NCBI RefSeq assembly: GCF_000220395.1
Contig: NW_004086253.1
Location: 1 to 45,969 of the forward strand
Length of the DNA stretch: 45,969 nt
Reading direction: 5' to 3'
From: Ichthyophthirius multifiliis
Lineage: Eukaryota > Ciliophora > Oligohymenophorea > Hymenostomatida
Shown: in pieces, positions 35,501-45,969 of the stretch
Position numbering within the stretch: the first letter of the stretch is position 1
How the letters are laid out: each line of letters starts with the position of its first letter
Notes under the pieces: generated by a model
Databases searched by the model: none
Told to the model about the DNA's origin: nothing
What the model saw: only the letters and a program-made list of their open reading frames with translations
Made by a program: the position numbers and the translations under genes

Positions 35501-36749
35501 TTTTTTATATTTTATTTTTAAATTATTTATAATATTTATATTAAATATATTATAATAGTTTAATAGTTAGAAAATTTAATAATAATATATATTATATAAA
35601 ATATTTTTTGGATAATTAATAATAAAATATTAATATTTAATTATTAAATAATAAAAATTATAATATATTCTTTAAGAATAAATAGTATTCAATGTTAAAG
35701 GATTATTTTTATAAAATTAAACTTAAAAAAACATTCTAATTATAAATATATATATATATATAAATATTATAATATTTTATTTTTTATAATAATTATATAT
35801 ATATATATATATATTTTATATTTAATATATTTTTAATTATTATAATATTTCAATTTTTAATCTTTATTTACCACTTTAATTTACTATAATCAAAATTGTT
35901 CAAAAAAAATGGTATATTATCATAAAATATTTTTTTTATCAAATTATTTATTATAATGCATTATTTAAGTAGTATTTAAATTAATTTTATATTATACTAA
36001 AACAAATATCTTACTTTTTAAACAAATTAAATATTAAAAAATTGTTTTTAAAAATAACTTTATCTATATGTTAAATTAAATGTGCGTAAAAATAATTAAA
36101 TAAATAACTATTGATTTAAATAAAATTGAAACTACGTATTGCTAAAATTTATTTATATTATATTTATATAATTCATTTTTTATTAATATATACAATTTAT
36201 ATTTTTTGTTTGTTTATTATATTTAAAATAAATCTATATATGTTTATATGAATTAATTTTTTTTTTTTAAGATTATATTTATATAATTTTAATAAAAGAA
36301 AAATATTATATTTTATTTCTTAAAATTAAATTATAAAAGATCAATATTTTTCTAATTTTTTATTATTTTTATTGTATTTTTTTATAATCTTAAAAAAAGA
36401 AAAAAAGTATAATTTATTTTCAACATTTTTTTTAGTTAAGTTTTAAAATTAATTACTAAATATATATAAATATATACAAAAATAAAATTAAATTAACAAA
36501 TTTAAAATTATGACATATTTATATTTATTATTTTGCTTTTTTTTATATTTAATTTTTTTATTTTTATGTTTAAAAAATATTTTTAGGCCTTTTTTTTTAA
36601 TCAAATAAGGCTTTTTATATAATTAAACAAAATAAATCCTTTCCGGGATATAATACAGTGAGAGAGCCTTAATAAATGATTTCATATTGTATATTTAATA
36701 TATTATAATACATATGTATATTTATTTTTAATTTAGATTTCTTTCATAA
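35501..36749. other. Intergenic region
   Basis: A/T desert, including (AT)n tracts near 35740-35820. Just downstream of the RNF170-like gene there is a more complex patch at about 36586-36680 that may be a structured element (see findings). Confidence 0.5.
36606..36674. other. Possible structured RNA or UTR element
   Basis: A ~70-nt patch is clearly less AT-rich than its surroundings. AAGGCT at its left end is complementary to AGCCTT at its right end, and TCCTTTCCGGGA lies inside. It is not part of a coding frame I can support and resembles no tRNA or snRNA that I know. It might be a 3' UTR remnant, a small RNA gene or chance. Confidence 0.2.
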
Positions 36750-37388
36750 TCAATCTTACATTATTTTTTCGAATAATTAAATTAAAGCACAAACTAACTA
36801 ATTAACTTAAATAAATTCTTAATCAATTCCATTTTCCAGGCTTTAACTTTTTAAATATATACTTAGTTTTTACATAAAATAAATTAAAGAACCAATAAAT
36901 CCTATATTTTTATAAATTCTTTATGTTTATAATAAAATTTATTTTAATCCTTTATAAAATTAGTAATATTTTTTAATAATGTAAGGAGTATCTTAAATTG
37001 TCTCAATTATTTTTTTGTTTCGGTTTGAATATTTTTAATTATAATATTTTAAATTTGATAATATCTATTTATTATTAATTTTCGATTCATCAAAATCTTT
37101 ATAAAACTAGTTTATTTAAGCTCTACAATTAGGGCAATTTAATTATTATTAATTTAAACTATTCCAATAATAAATAATACAATCAGCACAAAAAAAATGC
37201 CCACAATTCGAAATTATAGGAAAATTTAAATTTTGCAAACAAATAGAACAATCATTAAAATATTTACTTTTATTTTATTTATACTTAGGTAATGAATAAA
37301 AACAGTCATTATCCCAATTAAAAAAACTACATATATAATTCTTCAAATAAATATAGAAATTTTAAAAAATAATGATAATTTAGAACAT
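36750..37388 (-). CDS. RNF170-like membrane RING-type E3 ubiquitin ligase, 212 aa
   Basis: The single-exon frame from ATG 37386-37388 to TGA 36750-36752 is 213 codons. A hydrophobic N-terminal segment (FQIIIIFQNFYIYLKNYICSFF) is probably a signal anchor. A C3HC4 RING follows: CSICLQNLNFPIISNCGHFFCADCIIYYW then CPNCRAQ. The FP..(T/S)NCGH(L/F)FC..CII.YW wording is characteristic of RNF170, an ER E3 ligase that in animals degrades activated IP3 receptors. After the RING come a Lys/Asn-rich linker and a second hydrophobic stretch (IGFIGSLIYFMQK). Length is slightly below that of animal RNF170 (about 258 aa). That this protein also sits in the ER and targets a Ca2+ channel is inferred from family resemblance only. 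Confidence 0.87.
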
Positions 37389-38951
37389 AATATTTTAAAT
37401 TATATTAAATTTTTTTATTTTTATTTCTTATTTTTTTTATCTTATTTAAGGTTTTTATTATTATATAATTTTACTAATACCAATTTAATTTTTATTATTT
37501 TAAAATATAGAAAATTATTAAATATATTATTAATATAAATTAGACAAATATAAGAAAGAGAAAACAAAAAATATTAATTTTATATGTTTTAATTAATATA
37601 TAAAAAATAAAATAGAAAAATAGAATAAGATAATATAATATATTAACATTTTCTTTTTTTAATAATTGTTATATGTTATTATAAAATAATTTAATAATAT
37701 ATAATTCATTTATATATTTATAAAAAATATGACATCTTTTAAATTATTATAAATATAATACTTATTTAACATATTATATATAATATTTTAATATATCTTA
37801 TAACTATATGATTTTTTAAATGTTTATCTATAAATTAATTAAAAAATAAATAATAAAATGCAAATTTTTTATCACGTAACTTCGAATTATTGCCTATATT
37901 TTTTAATAAATTTAATATTTTAGTTAATTTTTATTTATAGTTGAATATATTAAATATAATAGTTTTATTATTTTATTCAATTATGTTTTATTATTGTTTT
38001 TATTCAACTATGTTTTATTATTAATCATAAATATTTATAAATCAACTGTATTAATATTATAATATAAATCTTTTTAAAACTACTTTATAAAAATAAATAT
38101 TAAAAAAATAAAAGTCATTTTTTTATTATTTGTATGAATATAAATTTATATATATAAAGTTTAATAAAATTAATACACATATTATAAATGATTATAAATA
38201 ATAAAATTTAATAATATATTTATTATTTTTGTTTAATATTACAATAATTAAAATTTATAAATTTTAATTACATTTATAGATTTTCTCATATGATATTAGA
38301 ATTATTTTTCATAATAATAGTGAATTTTTATTAATATTTTACTTTTTATTATAAATAATTAAATTATTATTTTTCATTAAATATGTTAAAACAATAAACT
38401 AAATTGATATACATTAGTATATATTTTATTCAGTTTCATTTTGTTTATTTACTTTAATTTTTATAATAATTTAATTATTATGGGTTTAAAGAAGAGAGTT
38501 CTTATAAATATTCTAATATTAATTTATATGATAGATGTACCTTTTACTATAGAAAAAAAAAAATTAACACATATATTATTTTTATTAGGATATAATTAAT
38601 TTTTTTTGCAATTCTGTGAAGTATTTTAGACTTTGTTATGCATTTAAATTATAAATAAAATGGTTATTTAATATAATAAAAAATGAATAAAACTAATTAA
38701 AATAATAATAATTTTAAATTTATTTTTTTCTTAATTATATATTTTATAAGATAAAAAAATTACGTAAGTTAATATATATTCATGATTTTCTAATAATCAA
38801 TAGAAATTTTAATATATCTATTAAATTATTATTTTATAAGATTTTTACGAAAAACATATAAAATATAATCTTAAATATAAAAATAATACTTATAAAAGAA
38901 ATATTTTTAATAATTATATTAATAACAAATATTTATGATCAAAAAAATATT
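37389..38951. other. Intergenic A/T desert with one small doubtful frame
   Basis: Mostly A/T runs. At 38480-38686 (+) an ATG..TGA frame of 68 codons (MGLKKRVLINILILIYMID..) contains a possible membrane helix and an unusually G-rich start. It could be a small membrane protein or chance, since TGA is rare here. Confidence 0.35.
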
Positions 38952-40354
38952 ATGATTTTTTATTTATATAAATTTTTATTTATAGTAAATAATTTTATCT
39001 ATCTTATTGTTTAATATTTTTAGCCTTTATAAATATAATTCTAATAAAATAGGTATAATTTGCCTAATTAAAATATTTTATATAATTTCGAAGATTTCTT
39101 GAAAAAAAGATAAAAATATATTCAGAAATGTTTTTATAAATTTTAAATATATAAATATCATAATGAAATATTTTAATCTAAACAAATAATCTATATGTAT
39201 TTTTAATTAAAAAAATTGTAAAATGCTCTTCCTAATAATGATAATAATTATTTAGTTTAATTATTATAAATGATAATATAAAATTAAAATTAAAGTTTTC
39301 TTAGTTAATATTAAGGAAAAGTTTAAGATATGAAATTAAAATAAACTCTATTAAAAATTGATAAAAATTTAAAAAATATTTCTATAAACAGTTTCAATAA
39401 AAATAAATATTTAGAAACATATAATCTTAATAAATATAAAATGATAAAATAAATTAATTAGAGATTAAATAAATTAAATTTGATGAAGTTTAAATTATTT
39501 TTTATTAAAATAAATTATTATATATTATTATTAAAAAATTTAATTTTTTTAAATATAATAAATTATATTTGTTTACATACTTTTGAATTAATAATTATAC
39601 ATTTTATTTTTACAAAATTATTTTTTATATAAAAATTAATATACATTAAATTAAGACATTCTTTTTATTTTGAAAAATAAAATAAACTCAATAAATTCAA
39701 ATATTTAAAATAAGTTTAAGATTATCAATTGATATTTTATTTATATCAAAATATATTCTTGTATTATTTCTTAATTAAATATTTAATAAAGTATTAATAT
39801 TTTATAAGAAATTTTTGTCATATAAATAAATGCATTATATTGATGTTTTAATTAAAATCCTATTTTTATATTGATTAAGTTTTCTTATATACAGACAGTC
39901 TTTATTAATTTTTATATAAATTTAATTTAAAAAAAATTAATTTATTTTAGCAAAATTATACTTTAAATAAAGGCTTTTATACATCCTAAAAATTTATTTA
40001 ATTAAAAAATCTTTTTAATAGACATAAACTTTTTTTGTACTAAATTACTGAAGTACTATGAAAATGGTAACAAAATAAAATAAAAAAACAATAAATAAAA
40101 ACTAAAATTACAAAATAAAAAAAAAGTAAAGTAAAAATATTAAACATATATAAAAATACGCCTTTAATAAGAAAAAATTTTGTGAAAATTTATACTATAG
40201 ATAAATAAGAAGAAATAAATTGAAAACAAAAGAAAATTGTTATTATGAAAATTAAACCTAAAAAAATTAATAATGCATTTAAGAAGTAAAAAAAATTTTA
40301 AATATATTTGATACATTATTAAAAAAAATATTATAGATATAAAAATAATAATGA
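38952..40354 (+). CDS. Putative gene of unknown function, about 445 aa, low confidence
   Basis: A frame with no TGA runs from ATG 38952-38954 to TGA 40059-40061 (369 aa). A GT..AG segment starting at 40053 and ending in the poly-A/AAAG near 40126 would remove this stop and continue in phase to TGA 40352-40354. The N-terminus is hydrophobic. The middle holds gene-like text (YNLPNQNILYNFEDFLKKRQKYIQ, with a possible IQ-motif beginning). The C-terminal exon reads CENLYYRQIRRNKLKTKE and CIQEVKKILNIFDTLLKK. Against a real gene, much of the centre is Phe/Ile/Leu/Asn/Lys/Tyr only, as expected from random A/T sequence, and there is no recognised domain. It may be a decaying gene. Alternatively 40064-40354 alone is a 96-aa basic small protein. 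Confidence 0.35.
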
Positions 40355-41010
40355 TTAATATGAAATAAAAATAAATTTATTTATATGGAAAAAATAAATT
40401 AATTTTAAAGGTTTAAATATTAAAGAAACATAAAAACTTTTTATTTAGAAAATGTAATATAATATAATATATATAAATATATATATATATATTAAATATT
40501 TATATTTATATAATACATTTATATTTATCTTTATATTTATATATTTTTTTTTAATTTTTCTATATTTAAATAGAAAATTATAAGGAATTATCAAATTATA
40601 ATTATTATTATATTGAGTTATTATATATTAATTTTTTTTTTTTTATTTTTTATTTAATTTTTTTTGTTTAAATTAATTTTATAATTTAATTTTTTTTATA
40701 ATTTTATTATTAAAATAATTAAAGATTTCTATGTTTATTAAAATTTATATATTAATAGCATTTAATCTTAATATTAAATTTTTAGAAACTAAATTATATT
40801 AGATTTTATAACATCAAAATAATATTTATAAATAATATATACAAAATAAAATTTTTACAATTTAATTAAAGAATAATAAAAAATGCACAAATAAATAATT
40901 TTTTATTTTTCATTTATATATTTATATATTTATATATTTATTTTAGATATATATAATTTACCAAAAAAATAAAATAAAAAAATAAATAAAAAAAGACAAT
41001 ATATACTTAA
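40355..41010. other. Intergenic A/T region upstream of the HMG-box gene
   Basis: Homopolymers and (AT)n only. It presumably carries the HMG-box promoter, but no element is recognisable. Confidence 0.5.
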
Positions 41011-41885
41011 ATGAATACTTAAGAATTTGTATTGTATTTAATTTTAGATATTAAAAAAAAATATATAAAAAATGTAAAAAGACAGTTTAATTAGCACAAA
41101 AGTTCCAAGTTTTTTTCGAAGATGTTCAATAACTATGTTCAAATTATTTACGTAAAAAAATTAAAATATTAATTAATTTATCTAAAATAAATTTAAAAAA
41201 ATAAAAATCTTCTCATCAACATATAGAAAAAAAGCCTATGTAAATTAAAAAATCAATAGGAAAAAAATCTAATGGTAAATCGCATTAAGTAGTTGACCCA
41301 GATATGCCAAAAAAGCCATCAACAGCCTATATATTATATTTTTAAGATAATAAAGATAAATTTATAAAATAATACCCTAATACTGTAATTACAGAAATTA
41401 CTAAATTAATTGCAAAATAATGGGGAAATCTTACTCGTGATTAATAAATAGTAAAAAATTAAAAATATTAGATATTTTCTATAATTTTTATTTAAAATAA
41501 AAAAAAGCCCTATTTGCAAAGAGCAGAAAAAACTAAATTAAATTATATTGAAAACATGAAAGAATATGCAAAAAAACATCCAGGTACTAAAATTCCTTGT
41601 TAAAATATTAGAAAAAAACCAAATCATTATACTAATTTAAATGAAGTTAAAATCAACTTTATATATATTTTTAAATTAATTTTTTTTATTTTTCAGAGTG
41701 TTAGTAATAATATTGTTATTACTAATAACAATAGTAATAATTCAGCAAAAAAAGGAAAAAAAAGTGCTTTAATATAAAGTGAAGATGAAGATGATGCTCA
41801 ATTAAATGTTTCTAATAGTGATAGTTAAGAAAATAGTGGCTCTTTTTCATTCGAAGAGGATGTTGATATTAGAAAATAGAAATGA
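41011..41885 (+). CDS. HMG-box chromatin protein, 237 aa, four exons
   Basis: An abundant-type nuclear protein that bends DNA. Exons 41011-41028, 41082-41450, 41508-41645 and 41697-41885 join in phase to 238 codons ending at TGA 41883-41885. The tiny first exon encodes MNTQEF. A helical N-terminal part (VQLAQKFQVFFEDVQQLCSNYL) is followed by a basic linker (KKSIGKKSNGKS). One HMG box follows: DPDMPKKPSTAYILYFQDNK, then ITKLIAKQWGNLTRDQQIPYLQRAEKTKLNYIENMKEY, with the expected Pro-Lys-Lys-Pro entry, Trp-Gly and Tyr positions. The tail is Asn-rich, then basic (KKGKKSA), then acidic Ser/Asp/Glu (SEDEDDAQLN, FEEDVD), as in HMGB proteins. The second intron lies inside the HMG box. The match is to the HMGB/NHP6 class rather than sequence-specific SOX types. 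The third intron (41646-41696) is 51 nt and TGA-free, so retention would also stay in frame. Confidence 0.92.
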
Positions 41886-42424
41886 TTTTCTTTTTTTCTT
41901 TTTTATATATAAAAATATTAAATATATAGTTATTATATTTTTAAAATTGTTTAATTTTTTATATATTTTAAAGAAAATTATATGGATTAAGATATTTATT
42001 TTCTTACCTAAATTATTTAATATTAAATGCATGTTGTTTTGGCTTTTAAATTATATTAAAACATATTTATTTCTATTTAAATACAAAATAAATAATATTT
42101 TTTTTTAATAAATTTATATTAATAAATTTCTAATTTAAAAAATTCTTAATTTAAAATTTTTCTTGCATTAATTAAAATATAATTTTTTTAATTATTAATT
42201 AAGTTATACTTATTTTTAAAAAATATATAAGGCCGAATAAATAAATCATATCTTTAATTTTTTTCTTTTTTTAATAATAAAATATATATTATTTTATAAA
42301 ATCTTAAACCTCAATTAATAATAATATTATTTATAATAATAAAATATGTATCAATATATTATACTTATCAAATATAATAATATATTTTTATATAAATTTA
42401 TTTATTAAAATTAAAACAAATTAT
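41886..42424. other. Convergent 3' intergenic region
   Basis: A/T spacer between the convergent HMG-box and TBC genes. A 100-codon standard-code frame over 41806-42108 is an artefact: its first part is the HMG tail in another frame and the rest is A/T-rich spacer. Confidence 0.5.
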
Positions 42425-43672
42425 TCAATCATCTAAAACAATATCTTCATTATTTTCATTTATTTGTTCCTATGAGTTTTTCAAAGGAGAGTTTTAATTT
42501 GATTTTTCCGGCGACTAAATTTAAATATTTTATTTTTATTCATCTTATTCTTATTAATGATTATTATTATTTTGAATTTATTATTTATTATCTTCTAATT
42601 CTTTTTATAACATTTCAGATTCTTTTGCTCTTTCTTAAACGGGTCTATTTACTTTTATTTTAGTCTTATCAGTTGGAAACTACGTATCATATTATTATTC
42701 CAATTCTACAATTAACTTTTTCGAAAAAATAAAATCTTTACAAGCATTTTAAAAGAACTTATCCTAATTAATCTAATTAGTCTCAAAATACGAAAAATCC
42801 TTTAAAGTTTTCATACAACTTTCCATACTTTTACACTAAAGAATTTCTTTTTTTTTCAACTTTAAAATCGCAAGAGCAACTCTATATACGATTTTCCATT
42901 TTTCATTAAAGAAAATATCCATAACCCTTAAAAAATACTAAAAAGGTAATACACTACTAAATAAAGTCATATACCATCCAGTAGCAAAAAAAATGCTCTC
43001 TACGCAATTCTTCTATAAAACCTCAGCTACTTCAGGTAAAAACTTCTTCACTAATTAATCATGTACAAATAGTTATTTCCTAATACTTCCTACATCCAAG
43101 AACATTTTCATACAATCATAATTTATAAGCATGCTATTTATTATATGATAAGATTCCTCATCATTTACATAAATCATAAATGCAGCAGCAATAAAATTTA
43201 AACCTTAGCAATAACCCATATCAGCGTGTGTTAAAGAAACGGCTTTTAAAATATTATTCAAAGCTTCTAAACCAGTTTTATTATGGTTTTAAAATAATTA
43301 ATTATTAGGAAATGTACGCTTTAAATCTGCGGCTATGTCCACTTAGTAGGGAAAATCTTATTCTTGAATTAATTATTGGAATTACTTAGTACTGTATGCT
43401 TCTTTAGTTTAATCTATTTGAGCTAATACGGGCCATACCTTTAAACGAATACCATCTGGAATTCCTTTACGGATTCTCTCTTTTAATTTTTTGTCTTAAA
43501 TTTTTATTAAATGGGTTAAGTTCGGAAGCATTTTACGCCATTTTTCTACTCGAGCATTTATTTTCTTTAATTCTTTTTGCTTATTTTCTATTTAAATACG
43601 CTCAATTGGTAAATAAAAACCATATTAATCATAATCATATTATTTATTTTCTTCAGCTTTTTGGGTTGCCAT
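42425..43672 (-). CDS. TBC-domain Rab GTPase-activating protein, 415 aa
   Basis: TBC proteins switch off Rab GTPases in membrane traffic. The single-exon frame from ATG 43670-43672 to TGA 42425-42427 is 416 codons. A charged N-terminal helix (~70 residues) precedes the TBC domain: RIRKGIPDGIRLKVWPVLA carries the R-x3-W entry motif. VDIAADLKRTFPNN holds the D-x-x-R arginine finger in the usual IxxDxxRTFP setting. GYCQGLNFIAA supplies the YxQG glutamine finger, so both catalytic fingers are present. MLINYDCMKMF and FLPEVAEVL follow, then FFATGWYMTLFSSVLPF with the late FxxxWF-type block, and MDIFFNEKWKIVYRVALAIL. The C-terminal ~100 residues are Gln/Asn/Glu-rich and end in an acidic tail. The Rab specificity cannot be told. 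It is similar to the TBC1D10/EVI5-type core. Confidence 0.95.
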
Positions 43673-43740
43673 TTTTTTTTTAATTAATTTTTTTTTTTTT
43701 AAGTTAATTTTTTTTTTTTTTAGTTAATTTTTTTTTTATT
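43673..43740. repeat. Tandem TTAATT + poly-T units upstream of the TBC gene
   Basis: Three or four imperfect units of about 20-22 nt, each (A)AGTTAATT followed by 10-14 T, lie directly at the 5' side of the TBC start codon. On the transcribed strand the 5' leader is therefore poly-A interrupted by TTAACT. It may be a poly(dA:dT) nucleosome-free promoter tract or simple slippage. Confidence 0.6.
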
Positions 43741-44400
43741 AGATAATTTTGTTTATATATGTTTTTATATAAATGATATTTCTTTATAAATAAAAAAAAA
43801 AATTAGATAAATTATATTTTTTATATTCAATATAAAATTAATTTAATCTAGTATAAATCACTATTTTAATTATTTATAGATTATTATTAATTTTTGAATA
43901 TTTTATTTTATTAATTTCCCTTAATTTAAAAAATTATTAAAAATATTCAATAATCTTAATATTATAAATTTATCTACTTTTTTGTTTTAAAAGTCCTCGA
44001 TCATAATTTAAATTTGAATGAATTTAAAATTTATAAAAAATAAATTTTGTGCCTTTTTAATAAATAATTTTTATTTTTAATATATATATTTGCTTCAAAG
44101 ACATCATTTAAAAATATACTATATTTTAATAAATATAATATTCTTTTTAATTATTTATATATTTAAATAACAATTTTTCATTTTAAATTATAAAATAAGT
44201 TATTTTACAACCTTAAAAGATCAAAAAAAAAAAAATTATTATAAGAAAAGAAAAAGACTATAAAAATATATAATTATTATATATTTATTTAGATTATAAA
44301 GATACAAAAAAAATATAAAAATATTTAATTTTATGTAAATCCTATTACAGTCAAATTTTTAAAAACCTTCACAAAATATTTACAAAAAAAAATCCTAATT
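43741..44400. other. Intergenic A/T desert
   Basis: No supported coding frame. A/T homopolymers only. Confidence 0.5.
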
Positions 44401-44835
44401 ATTATATTTATAAAAATTGAAATTTCCCTAAAATAAAGGCTCATCAATTAAAGCCATATTAGACAGACGCTAATTACATCTAATTACCTTTTTCATTAAA
44501 AAATTAATTTTTCAATGCCATTTATTTTTTTCAAGTTTTCTCCGAATAATTCATAAAATTAAATTTAAATACTAAATTAGTTTTTCAGTCTATTAAACCA
44601 TAATATCCAGTATTTTTGAAATTAAATTTTCTAAAAGTATACTTGCTCCCCTACAATAAGAGCAAATTTTGCTTTATTACTATTAAAGGTATAGATAACT
44701 TACCTATATGAGGAAAATAAACATAACTATTATTATCTTATCTTCATAAAACAAATGAATTCGAATATCCCATTGATGCTAAGAATTTGCATTAACAAAT
44801 AAATCAGAATAAATCATTTATTGATATATAATTTT
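44400..44835 (-). CDS. Unresolved coding trace (small or broken gene)
   Basis: The stretch is clearly less AT-rich than its flanks and reads as protein in pieces on the minus strand. An ATG at about 44815 opens MIYSDLFVNANSQHQWDIRI, and SYVYFPHI appears in another frame. A GTAAGT donor is preceded by CATATAG. Beyond it, three frames all give plausible text: SKICSYCRGASILLENLISK, GSKYTFRKFNFKNTGYYGLID ending in TGA, and KFALIVGEQVYFQKIQFQKY. One splice choice (32-nt intron) gives a 67-aa protein. No family is recognised. It may be a short gene, a terminal exon or a frameshifted pseudogene. Confidence 0.35.
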
Positions 44836-45969
44836 TATTAGTACAAATGTTATATATAAAAAAAATAAAAAGTTATTCTCAATTATAATTATTAATAAAA
44901 AAATTATATGGGTATTTAAGGATATCAAATGTTTGAATAAATTAAATAAGTAAATAAAATAATATAAACTTATTAAATAATGTATATATAATTAAATTTG
45001 ATATGTTTGAGTTAAAAATTTTATTTAATATGTCTACTTAAAGTAATAGAATGAAAAATAAAAAATTAAATAAAAAATTAAAATGAAAAATAAAAGAAAA
45101 AAAACAATTTATATTTGTCATTTATAAAATATTATTAATAAAATATTATTATAATAAATACAGAATTAATAAAATTTTTTTATTATTATATATAAATGGT
45201 TACAATTATTATTTATTATAAAATATTTAATATAATTATTATAAAATATAAAATTTATTGTAATTATTAATTATAAAATTTATTTATTTATATTTTTTAT
45301 ATATTATTTTATAATAATTTTTAATTACTTATATAATTATATATATATATATATAATATTATTTTATATTTAAATAAATTAACATTTTTAATTGTTTATT
45401 TATATATAATATTTAATATAAATAAATATATTTAATCATTATATATATAATTTTTTTAAAAAAAATTATTTGTAATTATTAATTTTTAATAAATATATTT
45501 ATTTAATATATTAAGTATTATATATATAAATTATTAATTTTATTATTTAAAAATTATATTTAATAAAATATATAATTTAAAAAAATATTTATAAAAATAA
45601 AATATTACTATTTATTATTTATCTAATTTAATTTTTTATATATATATTAAAATTTTTATAATTTATTAATATTTTTTTATATAAATTGATAAATTATTAT
45701 ATATATTAAATTATAAAAGGTTTTTATAATAATTATTTATTATTTTGTAAATATATATAATAAAGATAATATTTTTTATTAATATATATTTATTATATAT
45801 TATTTTTAATTAGTTAAAAAATTTATGATTTTAATATTTTTATATTTTTTATAAGTATTTTTATATTATTTATTATAAATTCTGAATTATTAATTATTAT
45901 TATTTTTTATTATTTAAAATTAATAATTATTTAATAAAATTAATTATTTAATGTTTATTATAAATTTTT
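44836..45969. other. A/T desert at window end
   Basis: Nearly pure A/T to the last base. No telomere repeat, gene or RNA was recognised. Confidence 0.6.

Noticed and set aside
35367-35555. Plus-strand 62-codon frame
   Set aside because: It is antisense to the first exon and intron of the PI31-like gene.
41806-42108. 100-codon standard-code frame after the HMG-box domain
   Set aside because: It overlaps the acidic HMG tail in another frame and continues through A/T spacer. Under the ciliate code the TGA at 41883-41885 ends the real gene.
1-45969. tRNA, rRNA, CRISPR arrays, bacterial promoters, ribosome binding sites or terminators
   Set aside because: No TTCGA-type T-arm context, no rRNA-like stretch and no spaced direct repeats were found. 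Bacterial signals do not apply to a ciliate nuclear genome.
1-45969. Mitochondrial or bacterial-symbiont origin because of the extreme AT content
   Set aside because: TAA/TAG-as-Gln usage, GT..AG introns and eukaryotic nuclear families (ATAD5, TBC, HMG box, Myb, MORN) exclude it.

Overview
The window reads as macronuclear DNA of a very AT-rich oligohymenophorean ciliate. Composition, gene content and short AT-rich introns fit the Ichthyophthirius/Tetrahymena group; the extreme AT content and 454-style homopolymer indels make Ichthyophthirius multifiliis my best guess, but this is inference. The decisive evidence is the genetic code. Long conserved proteins appear only when TAA and TAG are read as glutamine and TGA is the only stop (ciliate nuclear code, table 6). 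Under the standard code almost no gene is visible. No telomeric repeat, tRNA, rRNA, CRISPR array or bacterial-type signal was found.

Layout: (1) 1-8 kb holds an LRR-like protein gene on the minus strand (4067-6586) and, 2.4 kb beyond its 3' end, a decayed copy of its 5' end (about 1150-1650). (2) 8-16.2 kb holds a small protein and a deoxynucleoside kinase on the minus strand, then an ELG1/ATAD5-like PCNA-unloader ATPase and a thioredoxin reductase on the plus strand. The reductase has an apparent selenocysteine TGA followed one codon later by the stop TGA. (3) 16.6-22.1 kb holds a cyclic-nucleotide-gated-type K+ channel and a MORN3-like protein, both minus. (4) 22.7-30 kb holds a coiled-coil protein (+), a three-repeat Myb protein (-) and an ankyrin-repeat protein (+). 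(5) 31-37.4 kb holds a B-box/coiled-coil/WD40 protein (+), a PI31-like proteasome regulator (-) and an RNF170-like RING protein (-). (6) 38.9-45 kb holds a weak putative gene (+), an HMG-box protein (+), a TBC-domain Rab GAP (-) and an unresolved coding trace (-).

Genes lie on both strands in divergent and convergent pairs, each presumably transcribed alone. They are separated by 0.15-3 kb of nearly pure A/T with (AT)n tracts. Introns are mostly about 38-130 nt, GT..AG and AT-rich, and the splice phases of most genes close exactly to the TGA stop. The themes are ordinary eukaryotic cell biology: replication and nucleotide salvage, redox, cilia and ion signalling, chromatin and transcription, protein degradation, and membrane traffic. 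Two genes carry a frame break at a poly-A run that looks more like a sequencing indel than decay. Product names rest on motif recognition by eye; no database search was run.
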